Origin: Alkalinema sp. FACHB-956
GTDB taxonomy: Bacteria; Cyanobacteriota; Cyanobacteriia; Leptolyngbyales; Leptolyngbyaceae
NCBI RefSeq assembly: GCF_014697025.1
Contig: NZ_JACJRC010000007.1
Coordinates: forward strand, 124,001 to 188,000
Length of the DNA stretch: 64,000 nt
Direction of reading: 5' to 3'
Within the stretch, counting starts at the first letter, position 1, and each line of letters starts with the position of its first letter. The notes beneath the pieces are model-generated. The model did not search any database. It was given only the letters and a program-made list of their open reading frames with translations, and was not told the DNA's origin. The translations under genes and the position numbers were made by a program. Of the stretch, positions 35,169-44,123 are shown piece by piece.

Positions 35169-37544
35169 CTAGAACCCCATCCTTTTGCCTTCTGCCTCGA
35201 TTTTTTCTAGGTCTTTGATTGCGCCGAGTTGGCTGTACAGTTGGTGGGCTGTGGTGTAGTGCTGGTGGGCGAGTTTGGGGTTGTTTTTAGCGTGGTAGAG
35301 TTGCGCGAGATCCCAGTGGGTTTCGGCAATGCTATCGGTCATGCCAAGCTGTTGCATTTGCGCGAGGGCATCCTTGAGGAGCACTTCGGCTTGGTCGAGG
35401 TTGCCGCGTCCTAATTCATTTTCACCCAAGCAGCCGATCGAAACTGCCATGCCCGATCGGTCACCCAATTCTTCGCGCAGTTGTAAGGATTGTCGAAAGA
35501 GCCGTTCCGCCGCGTCCCAGTTGCCGCGATTGCGTTCGATATCGCCCAGTTGCCCCCAACTGGTTGCCATGCCCGATCGGTCACCCAATTCTTCGCACAT
35601 TTGTTGGTATTGTCGATAGAGCCGTTCCGCCGCGTCCCAGTTGCCGCGATTGCGTTCGATATCGCCTAGGACGCCCCAACTGCTTGCCATGCCTGATCGG
35701 TCACCCAATTCTTCGCGCAGTTGTAAGGATTGTCGAAAGAGCCGTTCCGCCGCGTCCCAGTTGCCGCGATTGCGTTCGATATCGCCCAGTAGTCCCCAAC
35801 TGGTTGCCATGCCCGATCGGTCACCCAATTCTTCGCACATTTGTTGGTATTGTCGATAGAGCCGTTCCGCCGCGTCCCAGTTACCGCGAACGTTTTCGAT
35901 GTAGCCTAGTGATGCCCAACTGGTTGCCATGCCCGATCGGTCACCCAATTCTTCCTCAATTTGTAGGCATTGTCGATAGAGCCGTTCCGCCGCGTCCCAG
36001 TTGCCGCGCTTGCATTCGATATCGCCCAGGACACCCCAACTGGTTGCCATGCCCGATCGGTCACCCAATTCTTCGCACATTTGTTGGTATTGTCGAAAGA
36101 GCCGTTCCGCCGCGTCCCAGTTACCGCGATTGCGTTCGATAATCCCTAATAATCCTAAACAGCGGGCTTTGTTTTTACTTTTGAGATATGGCAGGATTTC
36201 TTCCAGTAAACTTTGTAACAGAGACCAGTGTCCCCATAAACTCAAATACTTTTCAAGCTCCCAACTCAGTAATGACCATGCCTCCTGATAGTTTCCAAGT
36301 TGAAATGCAAAATGCTGAGCTTCTAGCAAAGTAGATAAATCTTTTAGCGTCTTTGGAGATTTTACAGTTCCCCCTGTTCGATAAAAAGAATATACATTAG
36401 AAAGTAGTTCAGGCAGTTTATTTTCATCACTACAGCGAACGGTTTCAGACACTACGTTATGTAGCGTATAAAATTTTTTATCACTATCTATTTCTGATCT
36501 AACTTCTACTAAACAGCATTGGTTTAGTGAATCTAAAATGTTCTGAGTTTTTGCAATTTCCTGCGGCGTAAACTGAATACTGCGTTTCCACCATTTCAAT
36601 CCTAAAAAACGAATGTCCTGTCTCAATCCACGATTGTATAAACGCAAGAACGTCAATCCTCGGACATCAATTCCCATCCTCAGCACACACATTTTTCGTA
36701 ACAGAGCGCGAGCCTCTCGGGTCTGTCGAGATAACTGACGATTGACAATCACACTCCCCTGCTGAACAACGAGTTCCGGATTCCCACGTAAATATCCAGG
36801 AGGCTCTGTAGTTGCAAGATTTCCTAAAAACGTCAAAATCTGAACATGTCCGCCTACCCGTTCAGCCACCCATTGCAAATCTTCCGCTGAATCCTGTAAT
36901 CCTTGTTGGCGCAGTAATTGCATTCCATCCGAAATAGCAATACCCCCTACTTGCTGACTTCTCACCATTGCTGGATTAAATTGGCCACTTTGATCAGCCA
37001 AATCGATCGGCAACTCCCGACTCGTCACAATCACCTGTGATTGATGCACGCGATCGACCAACGCCCACAACAACTCACCCCACCCCGCCGACACCGCCTT
37101 CCCCGCCGTCAGCACATCCTCCAAATTATCCAACACCACCAAACACCGCGATCGTTGCAGCCCCCCAATCACCTCCCCAACCATCTGCTCCGTCCGCAGC
37201 CCCTCCGAGAGCGATCGATCCAACCCCCGCAGCAACTCCGCCACCACCCCATCAAAACTCATCCCCTCCTGCACCCGCACATAGATCACCCGCTCAAACG
37301 GACAATCCCCCCGCAACCGCTGGTGCCGCGCCTCAACCCCACAAGCCTCCAACAGCTTCACCGCCAAACTCGTCTTCCCAATGCCCCCCTGCCCCACCAG
37401 CACCAGCACCTTCCGCCGCCGCACCAGCAACTCATCCCGCAACTCCACCAGCAACGCATCCCGCCCCACCCACAGCGGCACCTCCCGGATCTGCTCCGCC
37501 CCAAACAACCGCCCCCCAAACAACTCTCCTGACGCAACGGGCAA
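35169..37544 (-). CDS. STAND ATPase (NB-ARC) with tetratricopeptide repeats
   Basis: 791 aa, NLR-like architecture. The NB-ARC ATPase has P-loop GQGGIGKT (51-58), Walker B RCLVVLDNLED (133-143), sensor VIVTSRE near 172 and a winged-helix region to about 400. The TPR array begins near 460: six almost identical 40-aa units (RGNWDAAERL.RQ..Q..EELGDRSGMA) and two diverged ones. Signal-sensing STAND proteins of this type switch on by oligomerisation; many are defence or death switches. No effector domain is in the chain. The start is a TTG at 37544, 11 bp after the small upstream gene. G+C falls sharply after the ATPase. Confidence 0.85.
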   Translation of the reverse strand: MPVASGELFGGRLFGAEQIREVPLWVGRDALLVELRDELLVRRRKVLVLVGQGGIGKTSLAVKLLEACGVEARHQRLRGDCPFERVIYVRVQEGMSFDGVVAELLRGLDRSLSEGLRTEQMVGEVIGGLQRSRCLVVLDNLEDVLTAGKAVSAGWGELLWALVDRVHQSQVIVTSRELPIDLADQSGQFNPAMVRSQQVGGIAISDGMQLLRQQGLQDSAEDLQWVAERVGGHVQILTFLGNLATTEPPGYLRGNPELVVQQGSVIVNRQLSRQTREARALLRKMCVLRMGIDVRGLTFLRLYNRGLRQDIRFLGLKWWKRSIQFTPQEIAKTQNILDSLNQCCLVEVRSEIDSDKKFYTLHNVVSETVRCSDENKLPELLSNVYSFYRTGGTVKSPKTLKDLSTLLEAQHFAFQLGNYQEAWSLLSWELEKYLSLWGHWSLLQSLLEEILPYLKSKNKARCLGLLGIIERNRGNWDAAERLFRQYQQMCEELGDRSGMATSWGVLGDIECKRGNWDAAERLYRQCLQIEEELGDRSGMATSWASLGYIENVRGNWDAAERLYRQYQQMCEELGDRSGMATSWGLLGDIERNRGNWDAAERLFRQSLQLREELGDRSGMASSWGVLGDIERNRGNWDAAERLYRQYQQMCEELGDRSGMATSWGQLGDIERNRGNWDAAERLFRQSLQLREELGDRSGMAVSIGCLGENELGRGNLDQAEVLLKDALAQMQQLGMTDSIAETHWDLAQLYHAKNNPKLAHQHYTTAHQLYSQLGAIKDLEKIEAEGKRMGF
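35446..36165. repeat. Six 120-bp coding repeats (TPR units)
   Basis: Period is exactly 120 bp. Copies alternate between two subtypes (RQYQQMCEELG and RQSLQLREELG), so a 240-bp higher order is visible in the downstream half. Sequence identity between same-type copies is near complete at the DNA level, showing recent duplication or conversion. Confidence 0.93.
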
Positions 37545-37555
37545 CGCACCAGGAG

Positions 37556-38047
37556 CTACAACTTTTTTGCACCCTTCAACAACCGCGTAAACGTTGGGAA
37601 ATACTTACGACAGAAATTCTCCGTATCCAACTGCGCCTCATAGGACAGCCCAATAAACGGCGGAAAAATCGACAACGTCCCCTTCAACTTCGCATCCGCT
37701 GTCACCCCAGGCTCATTCAGCTTCGCCTCAATCCGCCGCAACAACCCCAGCATCTCCTCGTCCAAATCCGGCTGACCTTGAAGCTGCTTCACTTCCTGCG
37801 CAATCACCTCGATCGTCGCCTGAGCCTCCGCCTCCCCAAAAATCAACCCAGCGCTTTCCTGCTGAAGCAGCGTAAATAGTTCCTGCTCAAACTGACGGAT
37901 TTTGGGCTTGAGATCAGTTTCAATCTCCTGCTCATACTTGGTCTTGGCAACCGTGCTCTGAGCCATAATAGCCCCTTCCTCAGCAGCCCCAAGCTGTGCA
38001 TAAAGTAACTTGAGATTTTTCTCGATTTGCTGGATACGATCGGCCAT
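37556..38047 (-). CDS. Small helical protein paired with the STAND ATPase
   Basis: A 163-aa protein, not recognised. Residues 1-60 form a coiled coil (IQQIEKNLKLLYAQLGAAEEGAI.. KTKYEQEIETDLKPKIRQFEQEL). The centre is acidic helix; the end (FPPFIGLSYEAQLDTENFCRKYFPTFTRLL) is a compact hydrophobic segment. It starts the two-gene operon with the STAND ATPase 11 bp behind. By position it may be an adaptor or effector-associated partner. ATG 38047 fits; the open frame to 38104 looks untranslated. Confidence 0.6.
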   Translation of the reverse strand: MADRIQQIEKNLKLLYAQLGAAEEGAIMAQSTVAKTKYEQEIETDLKPKIRQFEQELFTLLQQESAGLIFGEAEAQATIEVIAQEVKQLQGQPDLDEEMLGLLRRIEAKLNEPGVTADAKLKGTLSIFPPFIGLSYEAQLDTENFCRKYFPTFTRLLKGAKKL

Positions 38048-38140
38048 AATCAACTTCAAGCAACTAGATACCACTACCCCTAGTTTACCCATCCGCAACA
38101 GCAAATTCCGGCAATCTCCCCACCCACCGACTCTCCCCCC

Positions 38141-39004
38141 CTAAAAAACCGTCATAATCACTACCCCACTCACCATAATCGCCGCCCCCAAAAGCCGCTC
38201 CCTCAACCCATCCTCCTTAAACAAAAAATGACCCAAAATCACACTAATTAATGCACTCATCCGCTTCACCGCAATCACCTGCGTCACCGCTGTCATCCCC
38301 ACCGCCAACATTTGACACCCCACCGCGATCGCAAACATAAGGCCAATGCTAGCCAGCTTCGGTAACTGCGGTGTAATTTTCGAGATGGGTGTCCGGGAAC
38401 GCAACAGCGCGATCGGCAACATCCCCAACGCAATAAACGAAAACAGCGAAACACACCAGAAAAATGGCGAAGAACTCATCACCCCCACTTTGTCAAACGC
38501 TGCCGTAATACTCCACAGCGCCGCCACCACCAGCATCAGCCGACTGCCTGGATTGGTAAACAGCGCCTGCAACGGTGCAAAATAGCCCTTGTGCTTTTCC
38601 CGCAGGTTCAGCACATAGGAACCAATGACAATGCAGAAAACGCCGATCGCATCCGCCCCGTTGGGAAACTCATGGGCAATGAGCGGCGAAGTCACCAACA
38701 AAAACAATGGCGTCAACGTCACCAACGGCACCGTCAGCGACAAATCCGCCAACTTAATCGCCTTGATGTACAGCAAAAACGAAACCACATTGATACTGCC
38801 CCCGATCGCCAAGGCCCGCCAATAGTCCGGCTGAATCTCAGGAATCCCCACAATTCCCAGCACCGGTAACAAAAACACCACCGCAAAGGCTTGGCTCAGA
38901 AAGGCAACCACATATTCATCCACCAGCTTGAGGCTATGTTTGCTGATCACATCCTTCAAAGACTCAAAGAAAGCCGTTAAAATTGCAAATGCCAACCAAA
39001 TCAT
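38141..39004 (-). CDS. EamA/DMT superfamily transporter
   Basis: 287 aa with ten hydrophobic helices, the pattern of two EamA repeats. First half: IWLAFAILTAFFESLKDVISKHSL, then SLTVPLVTLTPLFLLVTSPLIA; second half: LMLVVAALWSITAAFDKVGV and ALISVILGHFLFKEDGLRERLLGAAIMVSGVVIM, the usual end signature. Substrate unknown. Start ATG 39004; the frame is open to 39061. Its 5' end faces and may overlap the miaE 5' end. Confidence 0.87.
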   Translation of the reverse strand: MIWLAFAILTAFFESLKDVISKHSLKLVDEYVVAFLSQAFAVVFLLPVLGIVGIPEIQPDYWRALAIGGSINVVSFLLYIKAIKLADLSLTVPLVTLTPLFLLVTSPLIAHEFPNGADAIGVFCIVIGSYVLNLREKHKGYFAPLQALFTNPGSRLMLVVAALWSITAAFDKVGVMSSSPFFWCVSLFSFIALGMLPIALLRSRTPISKITPQLPKLASIGLMFAIAVGCQMLAVGMTAVTQVIAVKRMSALISVILGHFLFKEDGLRERLLGAAIMVSGVVIMTVF

Positions 39005-39615
39005 TCGAGTCTCCCGTGATTTCTGAGACGCTGCCAAGAATTCGCTTTTTAACCACACCAACGTCCGATGCGTGGGTGGAGCAAGCCCTAGCCCATCTGG
39101 ATACGATCTTGCTAGACCACTCCCACTGCGAACGCAAAGCCGCTAGTGTAGCGCTAAATCTCATGTTTCGCTATCCCTCCAGCGTCAAATTGGTCAAGAG
39201 CCTGACCGCGATCGCCCAGGAGGAGTTGCAGCATTTCGAGCAGGTCAACGCCATCCTAGAGCAACGCGCCATTGCCCTGGCACCCCTTGCCCCGCCCCCC
39301 TACGGAGCCACCCTCAACAAGGCTGTACGGCGGGATGAGCCCGATCGCATGCTGGATTTGCTGCTGGTGTCTGGCTTAATTGAGGCGCGCAGTCACGAGC
39401 GTTTGGGCCTGTTGGCCACCCATTGTCCCGATCGGGAACTGGCAGAATTCTACGGCAGCTTGATGGCATCGGAGGCACGGCACTATGGCGCGTACTGGCT
39501 GTTGGCGGATACCTACTTCGATCGGGCGATCGTCATGCAACGCTTAGAGGAACTGGCCGAGGTGGAGAGCAATATTTTAGCGACTTTACACCCAGAACCC
39601 CGAATCCATTCATGA
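38989..39615 (+). CDS. miaE: tRNA 2-methylthio-N6-isopentenyladenosine hydroxylase
   Basis: Non-haem di-iron monooxygenase that hydroxylates ms2i6A37 in tRNA. 208 aa. Ferritin-like four-helix ligands: LLDHSHCERKAAS, EELQHFEQV, LIEARSHERL and SEARHYGAYW, giving all E and ExxH positions. Conserved SSVKLVKSLTAIAQEE is present. The start is uncertain: ATG 38989 overlaps the divergent transporter start by 16 bp, while GTG 39016 would avoid overlap. The stop overlaps the GNAT start as ATGA, so those two are coupled. Confidence 0.92.
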   Translation: MPTKSFESPVISETLPRIRFLTTPTSDAWVEQALAHLDTILLDHSHCERKAASVALNLMFRYPSSVKLVKSLTAIAQEELQHFEQVNAILEQRAIALAPLAPPPYGATLNKAVRRDEPDRMLDLLLVSGLIEARSHERLGLLATHCPDRELAEFYGSLMASEARHYGAYWLLADTYFDRAIVMQRLEELAEVESNILATLHPEPRIHS

Positions 39616-40148
39616 CGCCAACCGATCCCACCCCAGAATCCATCCCCACTCCCATGCCTTTGCACTACCGCGACTGTATCCTACGCCCCTGGCAGCCCCA
39701 CGATCGCGCAGCCGCTGCAACGGTCATTGAGACGGTCTTGGCGGAATATGGCTTGGGCTGGGAGCCGCAGGGGGCCGATCGGGATGTCCTGCAAGTGGAG
39801 GATTGTTACCTGAAGCGGGGTGGAGAATTCTGGGTGATTGAGCAGGCGGGCACGGTGGTGGGTACGGGGGCCTATTATCCGATCGATCGGGGCAACCAAG
39901 CCGTCGAACTGCGCAAAATGTATCTGCTATCCACGGTGCGCGGCCAAGGCTTAGGCAAGTTTTTGCTGCAACAGTTGGAAGCAGCCATTCAGGCTAAGGG
40001 GTTTCAGGAAATCTGGATCGAAACCGCCAGTGTGTTACAGGAAGCCGTCAAGCTCTATGAGACCCATGGCTATTTGCCCAGCACTGGGGTAGAAACAGCC
40101 CGGTGCGATCGGGTCTACGTCAAACCCTTGGTAACCACCCATTATTGA
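39612..40148 (+). CDS. GNAT family N-acetyltransferase
   Basis: 178 aa. The GNAT fold has CILRPWQPHDRAA (strand 1), VVGTGAYYPI, then VELRKMYLLSTVRGQGLGKFLLQQLE with the acetyl-CoA pyrophosphate loop RGQGLG, and ETHGYLPS near the end. Acceptor unknown. Translationally coupled to miaE by a four-base ATGA overlap; the first 15 residues are a Thr/Pro leader. Confidence 0.86.
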   Translation: MTPTDPTPESIPTPMPLHYRDCILRPWQPHDRAAAATVIETVLAEYGLGWEPQGADRDVLQVEDCYLKRGGEFWVIEQAGTVVGTGAYYPIDRGNQAVELRKMYLLSTVRGQGLGKFLLQQLEAAIQAKGFQEIWIETASVLQEAVKLYETHGYLPSTGVETARCDRVYVKPLVTTHY

Positions 40149-40293
40149 CACTAAATTGATTGATCAATGCCATGGATTTGCCACCCCACTACAGCCCCCA
40201 AAGCTAGAAACCAGGGGGGACGTTGCAACTTTTAGGAGCGGGTGATTAGAATCTGACAGACAACACCACTGCTCTGAAGCACAAGACCGATCG

Positions 40294-41040
40294 ATGATTC
40301 AAGCTCCCTCCCAAACGGCATTAATTGTTGGCGCAAGTGGCGGCATTGGCCTGGGCTTTGTCCGGCATTTGTTAGCCCACGATCGCTGCGATCGCCTCTA
40401 TGCCACCTACCGCGATCCCGATTCTGAACTGTTAACCATTCAAGATCCCCGTTTGATCTGTTTATCCCTAGATTTGACGAACGAAGCCGAAATCGCCACC
40501 ACAATGCAAAGGATTCAACAGGAAACGGCCTGTTTGCATCTGGTGATTAACTGCGTGGGCTGGCTCCATCAAGGGAGTTTACAGCCGGAGAAAAGTTTGC
40601 AGCAATTGAATGCGGAGCAACTGGTGCAATATTTTCAGGTGAATAGTATTGGTGCGGTCTTGCTGGCTAAGCATTTGCAACCGTTGCTCAAACACGATCG
40701 CCGCAGTGTGTTCGCCACCATTTCCGCCAAGGTGGGCAGTATTGGGGATAATTTTCTGGGTGGGTGGTATGGCTATCGCGCGTCCAAGGCAGCGTTGAAT
40801 ATGTTGATGCGGACAACGGCGATCGAATATAAACGACGGGTGCCTCGCGCGATCGTGACGGTTTTGCATCCTGGCACCACAGATACGGAATTGTCGAAAC
40901 CATTTCAGCGCAATGTGCCAGCGGATAAACTATTTCCAGTCGATCGAACAGTTCAGCAATTGCTGGCGGTCATCGATGAGTTAAAGGAACAGGACAGCGG
41001 CGAATTTTTCTCCTGGGACGGAAGCCGACTGCCCTGGTAA
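40294..41040 (+). CDS. SDR family oxidoreductase
   Basis: 248 aa. Short-chain dehydrogenase of the C-factor/CsgA-like branch: cofactor loop VGASGGIG (12-19), DLTNEAEI, VINCVGWLHQG (the N-A-G equivalent is N-C-V-G), active site Ser in TISAKVGSIGD, and YGYRASKAAL with Tyr and Lys. End motif GEFFSWDGSRLPW is typical of the branch. Substrate unknown. Single gene, convergent with the Coq4-like gene. Confidence 0.88.
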   Translation: MIQAPSQTALIVGASGGIGLGFVRHLLAHDRCDRLYATYRDPDSELLTIQDPRLICLSLDLTNEAEIATTMQRIQQETACLHLVINCVGWLHQGSLQPEKSLQQLNAEQLVQYFQVNSIGAVLLAKHLQPLLKHDRRSVFATISAKVGSIGDNFLGGWYGYRASKAALNMLMRTTAIEYKRRVPRAIVTVLHPGTTDTELSKPFQRNVPADKLFPVDRTVQQLLAVIDELKEQDSGEFFSWDGSRLPW

Positions 41041-41049
41041 GTGTCACAG

Positions 41050-41082
41050 TGCTTAAATATTGCTTGAATATTGCTTGAATAT
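41050..41082. repeat. Three 11-bp units abutting the Coq4-like stop
   Basis: tgcttaaatat, tgcttgaatat, tgcttgaatat at 41050-41082. The stop codon of the leftward gene is the next three bases (41083-41085). Confidence 0.85.
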
Positions 41083-41883
41083 TTACCTTGCTCGAATATT
41101 GAGTTCTTGTCGCCAAACTTCCACGGGCTTTTCCCAGGCTTCTTCCCACTTTTGGGCAAACACCGATTGGGCTTGACATCCCATCTCCCAGCCGATCGCG
41201 ATCTGTTGCATCATGGCGTTCAGTAACTCCGGTTGGGCAATGGCATGGACGATCGCGCTAGCCATCAGGGCAATGGCCAAGGGCGATCGCATTTGAGCCA
41301 GTTGAAAGGCTTGCAAGCCAATTTCGCCTGCCAGATCTGTTCCAAAGCCTGTAATAACATGGTGAATATCATGGGTTTGGCTGCGACGCAGAGTCAGATA
41401 ACTAATGTCATCTTGGGCCTCTCGTTGGCGATAGAAAACGGGTTCGAATTGGTGATCGCGTAAATGTTTAGCGTAGCAATATCCCAGTGAATTTTTAGGA
41501 TAGGTGAGTAATTGGTCTAAATCTGGGGGGGCTGGAAGATAGCGCGTTTCCAGAAGTTCCGCCATCCCTGGTTGGGCTTTGAGATAGGCACAGGCGATTT
41601 CACTAATCGGTTGCTGGCGCAGGACTTCATCGAGGTCGTAAATTGCAGTGAATTCCGCTGGATTTTGGGTTAAGCGCAGAAACGCAAAAAAGGCTTTGGT
41701 GACTTCAGGAGAGACTGCCATGGAATCGCTACATCCCAGTGATTCAGGAATTTCAGAGATACCCAAGCGAGACTCCTCTGTCATCCCACAGGTAGCCGTT
41801 GGGCTCGTAGAAGGCAAGGCTTGAGCGATCGTATCCGTGGCAATGGCAACTACATTGTCAGAAACAGAATGATTAAGCAGCAT
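41083..41883 (-). CDS. Coq4-like protein
   Basis: 266 aa. C-terminal 210 residues match Coq4, the scaffold protein of ubiquinone synthesis. The zinc motif is complete: H171-D172-x-x-H175 then 11 residues to E187 (THDIHHVITGFGTDLAGE). Also YPKNSLGYCYAKHL. Cyanobacteria make plastoquinone, not ubiquinone, so its role here is unknown. The first 55 residues are a variable Ser/Thr-rich leader. Start ATG 41883, five codons inside the open frame. Confidence 0.85.
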   Translation of the reverse strand: MLLNHSVSDNVVAIATDTIAQALPSTSPTATCGMTEESRLGISEIPESLGCSDSMAVSPEVTKAFFAFLRLTQNPAEFTAIYDLDEVLRQQPISEIACAYLKAQPGMAELLETRYLPAPPDLDQLLTYPKNSLGYCYAKHLRDHQFEPVFYRQREAQDDISYLTLRRSQTHDIHHVITGFGTDLAGEIGLQAFQLAQMRSPLAIALMASAIVHAIAQPELLNAMMQQIAIGWEMGCQAQSVFAQKWEEAWEKPVEVWRQELNIRAR

Positions 41884-42151
41884 AGAACGCTTTAGCAAAT
41901 AGTTGAGGACGTTGGCGAGAACAGGGTTAGGAAGGATTCCGACATCGTTGAACCCCGTCTGTTACTGAGAAATACGGCAGCGGACCTCGATCGGATTTCT
42001 CCCCATTGCAAAAACTTTCTCGCCCCTCAATCTGGCCTTCAGTCCCTAGATGCCCTCTTAAATTTCATTTTGATTTCATATAAATATGTCACACTGAGAA
42101 TCAAATTCATGATTGACCCGTGATGACGGTCTGCTAGGCCGTTACTTGCCC

Positions 42152-42829
42152 ATGACAAACCCATTCCTAACAAATTCCAAGCTGATTCCCCTCGCGATCG
42201 CCCTGACGATCGGCCTGACCGGATGTCCCTCTACCTCTCCGCCCGCCAATTCCAGTCCGGTTAGTTCAGATCCCGCCACCTCCCGAACGCCATCGCCCCA
42301 AGACCATGGCATGATGGGGCACTCGATGGATCTGGGGCCAGCGGATGCCGAATTCGATTTGCGGTTTATCGACGCGATGACGCCCCACCACCAAGGGGCG
42401 CTAGAAATGGCCCAGGACGTGCTAGAAAAATCCCGGCGGCCTGAGCTAAAAAAACTGGCGCAGGACATCATGGCAGCCCAAAATCCAGAAATTCAGCAAA
42501 TGCAGAAATGGCGAACCGCCTGGTATCCTAAAGCGCCTAAAGCACCGATCGCTTGGCACGGAGCCATGAACCATTCCATGCCCATGTCCCAGGAACAGAT
42601 CCACGGAATGAAAATGACGATGGATTTAGGCAAAGCCGATGCGCAGTTTGATCTGCGGTTTCTCAATGCCATGATTGTGCACCATGAAGGAGCCGTAACG
42701 ATGGCCCAAGAAGTGCTTAAAAAATCAAAGCGGCCTGAAATGCAGAAACTGGCCAAGGCGATCGTGGGCAGCCAAACCAATGAAATTGAACTGATGAAAA
42801 CCTGGCGGAAGCGTTGGTATTCCCAGTAA
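42152..42829 (+). CDS. DUF305 lipoprotein, likely copper-binding
   Basis: 225 aa with signal peptide and lipobox (LTIGLTGC). Two tandem DUF305 halves: DAEFDLRFIDAMTPHHQGALEMAQ.. and DAQFDLRFLNAMIVHHEGAVTMAQ.., each with HH and Met-rich approaches (HGMMGHSMD, HGMKMTMD). The Met/His pattern fits copper or silver binding; Synechocystis CopM is a DUF305 protein beside a copper two-component system. Here RppA/RppB lie 2.8 kb downstream. The frame is open to 42113; the signal peptide fixes ATG 42152. Confidence 0.87.
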   Translation: MTNPFLTNSKLIPLAIALTIGLTGCPSTSPPANSSPVSSDPATSRTPSPQDHGMMGHSMDLGPADAEFDLRFIDAMTPHHQGALEMAQDVLEKSRRPELKKLAQDIMAAQNPEIQQMQKWRTAWYPKAPKAPIAWHGAMNHSMPMSQEQIHGMKMTMDLGKADAQFDLRFLNAMIVHHEGAVTMAQEVLKKSKRPEMQKLAKAIVGSQTNEIELMKTWRKRWYSQ

Positions 42830-42849
42830 CTTTGGTATTCCCAGTAATT
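42814..42849. repeat. Tandem 18-bp duplication across the DUF305 stop
   Basis: ttggtattcccagtaact (42814-42831) and ttggtattcccagtaatt (42832-42849). The first holds the TAA stop (42827-42829); the second gives an in-frame TAA 18 bases later. Confidence 0.92.
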
Positions 42850-42941
42850 TTTGAGTGGTGACCGTGGGAGGATTTCATCTTGATTTCATTTCGAGTTGTC
42901 ATCCTAGTAACTGTAGAGAGTTTTGAATCTTTGAAACAATC

Positions 42942-44123
42942 ATGGCTTCTCTCAGTTCACTACCGGGAAATCGATTCAATGCGGGGTTAGGCTCGCCAGT
43001 GGCGGCATCTGCATTTCCTGCTGCGCTGTCTTCTGCGCCTTTAGGAACTGCGCCTCTAGCATCTGCACCTCTAGCATCTGTACCTCTAGCGACTTCAGTG
43101 ACCGATGCCTTGGGTCGAGTTCCCATTGTTCGCTTAAATCGCCTGCATCCAACCTGTAACCAGCACGATCTGTACCTGAAATTGGAATCCTGCAATCCGG
43201 GAGGCAGCATTAAGGAAAAAAATGCTGCTTACCTGGTGCATCAAGCGGAGCAGTCTGGACAATTGCGCCCTGGGGGAACGATCGTAGAATCTAGTTCAGG
43301 GAATTTTGGCATTGGGTTAGCGATCGTGGGGGCGACCCGTGGCTATCGTGTCCTGATTGTGATTGATGCGAAAACCTCACCGACCATTCGCCGGATGCTC
43401 CAAGCCTATGGTGCAGAGTTGGTGGAGGTGCCTTTGGAGGCCGCCGATGCCCATGGATCGATGCAGGTGGCGCGGATGCAAAGGGCGCAGGAACTCGAAC
43501 GCACTCTTCCGGGGGCCTGGTATCCCGCACAACACACCAATCCGCAAAATGTCGAAGCCCACAGCCTTTGGACGGCCCAGGAAATTGCAGCGGCCTTTCC
43601 AGTGGGGCCAGACGCGATCGTCGTTGGCGTGAGTACAGCGGGCCAACTGACGGGAATCAGTCGCTATTTCCAACAACACTCTCCCAAAACTCGCATCATT
43701 GGCGTGGACGTAGCGGGATCGGCGATTCTGGGAACCCCACGCCATGCCTACAAAATGACGGGGCTGGGACTTTCGTTTATTCCGCCCAACTATGACCCCC
43801 AGGTTTTAGATGCGGCCTACAGCGTCTCTGATGCATTGGCGTTTTCCGTGTGCCATGCCCTAGCCCAGCGGGAAGGGATGTTACTAGGAGCTTCGACGGG
43901 GGCGATCGTGGCGGCGGCGCTGGCGGATGTCCAACGGTTTACGCAACCCCAAACCTATCTGTTGCTCAATCCCGATCGCGGCGATCGCTACCTAGAAACG
44001 GTTTATGATGCGGATTGGTTAAAACAACACCATCTCACTATTTTGCAGGATCAGGATCTCGTGCAAGCGATCAATCATCTTCAACCCGTGCCCTTAGATT
44101 TAGTTCGGAGGGCGGCTCAGTGA
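42942..44123 (+). CDS. SbnA-like PLP-dependent synthase
   Basis: 393 aa, fold type II PLP enzyme. Lys in NPGGSIKEKNAA is the Schiff-base residue; ESSSGNFGIGLA binds phosphate; DAKTSPTIRRMLQAYGAELVEV, VGVSTAGQLTGISRYF, DVAGSAILG and LLGASTGAIVAA resemble SbnA (O-phosphoserine + glutamate to the diaminopropionate precursor) more than cysteine synthase. No SbnB partner is visible. The first 50 residues are an APLAS repeat (four 15-bp units, 43034-43093) of no known function. The stop overlaps the MATE GTG start. Confidence 0.8.
   Translation: MASLSSLPGNRFNAGLGSPVAASAFPAALSSAPLGTAPLASAPLASVPLATSVTDALGRVPIVRLNRLHPTCNQHDLYLKLESCNPGGSIKEKNAAYLVHQAEQSGQLRPGGTIVESSSGNFGIGLAIVGATRGYRVLIVIDAKTSPTIRRMLQAYGAELVEVPLEAADAHGSMQVARMQRAQELERTLPGAWYPAQHTNPQNVEAHSLWTAQEIAAAFPVGPDAIVVGVSTAGQLTGISRYFQQHSPKTRIIGVDVAGSAILGTPRHAYKMTGLGLSFIPPNYDPQVLDAAYSVSDALAFSVCHALAQREGMLLGASTGAIVAAALADVQRFTQPQTYLLLNPDRGDRYLETVYDADWLKQHHLTILQDQDLVQAINHLQPVPLDLVRRAAQ

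Noticed and set aside
35564-36142. 192-codon plus-strand frame with repeated PCPIGHPILRT motif
   Set aside because: It is the antisense shadow of the 120-bp TPR repeats.
35446-36165. Regular array that might be taken for CRISPR
   Set aside because: The whole 120-bp period is conserved with no variable spacers, and it translates as TPR units.
37037-37879. 280-codon proline-rich plus-strand frame
   Set aside because: Shadow of the STAND ATPase N-terminus and its partner gene; composition follows the antisense of GC-rich codons.
44015-44119. Upstream extension of the MATE gene
   Set aside because: Overlaps the SbnA-like coding region by 109 bp; the GTG at 44120 has GGAGG and the GTGA coupling.
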